Shown piece by piece: positions 62,669-64,000 of a stretch of DNA of 64,000 bases. The translations under genes were made by a program, and so were the position numbers. This stretch comes from JBBRHQ01 sp963738305 (GTDB lineage Bacteria; Actinomycetota; Thermoleophilia; Solirubrobacterales; 70-9). The stretch spans positions 186,001 to 250,000 of the forward strand of contig CAVTVU010000011.1 in assembly GCA_963738305.1 (NCBI GenBank), written 5' to 3'. Under the pieces are notes generated by a model, which was given only the letters and a program-made list of their open reading frames with translations, was not told the origin of the DNA and made no database searches. Position 1 is the stretch's first letter. Each line of letters opens with the position of its first letter.

Positions 62669-63752
62669 GCTGACGAGCCCCATCGGCTACCGCCGGCGCC
62701 CGAAGTGGGGCCTTGGCGAACTGCCGCAATCCGTCACCGAGTGAGACATTGGCCGCGAAGTCGAGCTCACGCTGTGCCCGTTGGACTGATGCGAAGACGT
62801 GGCGCACATCGCCGAGGCGAAACTCGCCGGTTATCTCCGGTGCGGGCCCGCCCATCGCGTCGGCCAGGCCGCGAGCCATCTCACCGACCGCCGTCGGCCG
62901 CCCACTGCCGATGTTGAACGCCTCGCAGCCTGGCGTCTCCCGCTCCAAGGTCAGGATGTTGGCCCGGGCGACGTCCGTGACGTGGATGAAGTCACGGCGC
63001 TGAGCGCCGTCCTCGAATACCTGGGGAGGCCGGCCCGCCTCGAGCGAGCTGCGGAAGATGCTGGCGACGCCAGCGTATGGCGTGTCCCTCGGCATCCGCG
63101 GTCCGTAGACGTTGTGGTAGCGCAGAATCGTGACGCTCGCCCCCGTCTCGCGAGCGAAGTGGCCGCATAGCCTCTCCTGGTCGTGCTTGGTGCTCGCGTA
63201 GACACTGCGGGGGTCGATCGGTGCGTCCTCGGGCACCGGCTCGGATTCGAGCGGGCACCTGCAGCCCGGGCATCGCGGCTCGAACTCTCCCGCGAGAAGA
63301 GCGTCGGCCGTCCGCGGCGGCGCCCTGACGGTTCCGTGTTCCGGGCAGTGGTAGCGGCCCTCGCCGTAGACGACCATGCTGCCGGCGAGCACGAGCGGCC
63401 CGTCGAACCCGGCCTCGGCGAGGGCGGCGAGGAGGACCGCGGTGCCGAGCGAGTTGTTCGAGACGAAGTCGGGAGCATCGCCGAGGTCCGTGCCCAGCCC
63501 CACCTGCGCCGCCTGATGGGAGATGACATCGACGCCCGCCACGGCGCCGGCCGCGGTCTCCAGATCGCGCAGGTCGCCGAAGACGTATTCCGCGGCGGGA
63601 TTGAGGTAGGCGGGAGGCCCGGCGTGAGCGGCAGGATGGAGGCGGTCGAGCACCCTGACCGAGTCGCCGCGCTCGATCAGCGCGTCGACGACGTGCGAGC
63701 CGATGAACCCGGCGCCGCCGGTGACCAGCACTGTCCGCGTCGCGCCGCTCAC
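62610..63752 (-). CDS. NAD-dependent sugar-nucleotide epimerase/dehydratase with internal Cys-rich insertion
   Basis: About 380 residues from GTG 63752. The NAD loop is VLVTGGAGFIGSHVVDAL, and the catalytic motif is YASTKHDQE. An insertion of about 45 residues (about 150-195) carries CPEHGTV and CPGCRCPLESE: four cysteines in two groups that could bind zinc. Epimerases usually lack it. The gene overlaps the membrane protein upstream by four bases (GTGA), so they are translationally coupled and may act together in building surface polysaccharides. Confidence 0.83.
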   Translation of the reverse strand: MSGATRTVLVTGGAGFIGSHVVDALIERGDSVRVLDRLHPAAHAGPPAYLNPAAEYVFGDLRDLETAAGAVAGVDVISHQAAQVGLGTDLGDAPDFVSNNSLGTAVLLAALAEAGFDGPLVLAGSMVVYGEGRYHCPEHGTVRAPPRTADALLAGEFEPRCPGCRCPLESEPVPEDAPIDPRSVYASTKHDQERLCGHFARETGASVTILRYHNVYGPRMPRDTPYAGVASIFRSSLEAGRPPQVFEDGAQRRDFIHVTDVARANILTLERETPGCEAFNIGSGRPTAVGEMARGLADAMGGPAPEITGEFRLGDVRHVFASVQRAQRELDFAANVSLGDGLRQFAKAPLRAPAVADGARQLIASAPGSARGLRSRSAPL

Positions 63753-64000
63753 CAGGGGGTCCTCACCCCGACCTGGATGGCCAGCCCAAGGAGTGCCTGG
63801 GCGGTGAGCCAGCAGCGGGTGGCGCCGAGGCGAGCCGGCAGCGAGGCGGTCGCGAGCAGTAGCCATGGCATGAAGGGCAGCCAGATCCTCTCGACCTCGC
63901 CCTTCGACATGCCGCTGAGGTCAGCCAGCAGGACGGCGGCTGCGGCCGCCCCCGCGAGCAGGAGGACCCGGCGGTCTCGCAGTCGCGCGAAGGCAACGGC
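63749..64000 (-). CDS. C-terminal end of an integral membrane protein, probably a GT-C-type glycosyltransferase
   Basis: The frame is open to the window edge and ends with TGA at 63749-63751. The 83 residues read as hydrophobic helices (VLLLAGAAAAAVLLADLSG, LPFMPWLLLATASLPA) with the characteristic DLSGMSKGEVERIWLPF. This Ser-Lys-Gly-Glu-Val-Glu-Arg motif near the C-terminus is seen in actinobacterial integral-membrane sugar transferases. The start lies outside the window. Its stop overlaps the start of the epimerase gene, supporting a shared role. Confidence 0.65.
   Translation of the reverse strand, partial: AVAFARLRDRRVLLLAGAAAAAVLLADLSGMSKGEVERIWLPFMPWLLLATASLPARLGATRCWLTAQALLGLAIQVGVRTPW

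Overview
The window is high-GC DNA, densely coded on both strands, with many GTG starts and actinobacterial family types (stand-alone LigD polymerase, GAP/SfLAP family, DUF1326/DUF2182, fused receiver/thioredoxin-reductase protein, delta-60 repeat and Cys-pair repeat secreted proteins). This best fits a soil-type actinomycetote, possibly Thermoleophilia/Solirubrobacterales; that placement is inference from gene style. No rRNA, intact tRNA, CRISPR array, integrase or transposase was seen. About 55 genes look intact and roughly a dozen are broken.

Layout. 0-9.4 kb: glycoside hydrolase (cut by the window edge), broken DUF457 membrane protein, metal P-type ATPase (late frameshift), heavily frameshifted GH31, cupin, HtrA-like protease, zinc alcohol dehydrogenase, small secreted protein. 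9.5-21.8 kb: reductases and dehydrogenases (SDR, quinone oxidoreductase, ALDH, aldo-keto reductase), two repeat-built secreted proteins (seven delta-60 units; fourteen Cys-pair units), DNA repair genes (LigD polymerase, exonuclease III) and a patatin. 21.9-28.5 kb: FG-GAP remnant, Na+/H+ antiporter, then an MMPL transporter and a receiver/thioredoxin-reductase fusion divergent from a TetR regulator, with a duplicated palindromic operator between them.

29.2-33.1 kb is the most interesting intact block: a tight five-gene minus-strand operon of a small membrane protein, ApbE flavin transferase, bis-haem ferric-reductase-type membrane protein, NuoF-like flavo-iron-sulfur protein and a 3Fe-4S-type ferredoxin. 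It looks like a route moving electrons from a cytoplasmic donor across the membrane, possibly to a flavinylated acceptor.

33.4-50.5 kb is bounded by two fragments of the 3' half of a tRNA-Ser gene, with a third shorter copy at 37.0 kb, suggesting old integration or recombination scars. Between them are a frameshifted acyl-CoA dehydrogenase, the DUF1326-DUF2182 pair, a YdeI-like protein, an ECF sigma factor, two secreted proteins, a VapC-like fragment, VOC and methyltransferase genes, a flavin oxidoreductase, a deletion junction joining two truncated genes, a GNAT-ADP-forming acyl-CoA synthetase fusion and a cation exchanger.

50.6-57.2 kb is a decaying stretch: lipid kinase with an in-frame TAG, cation/proton antiporter with two compensating frameshifts, frameshifted LuxR/MalT-type regulator and a deleted AI-2E transporter, with one intact carboxymuconolactone decarboxylase-like gene among them. 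57.3-64 kb returns to intact genes: DUF1269, DUF1254/DUF1214, a three-gene membrane operon ending in a K+ channel, a RibD-type reductase, a sugar-nucleotide epimerase and the end of an integral membrane protein. Disruptions cluster in particular genes while multi-kilobase neighbours are intact, so they look more like decay or locally poor sequence than uniform error.
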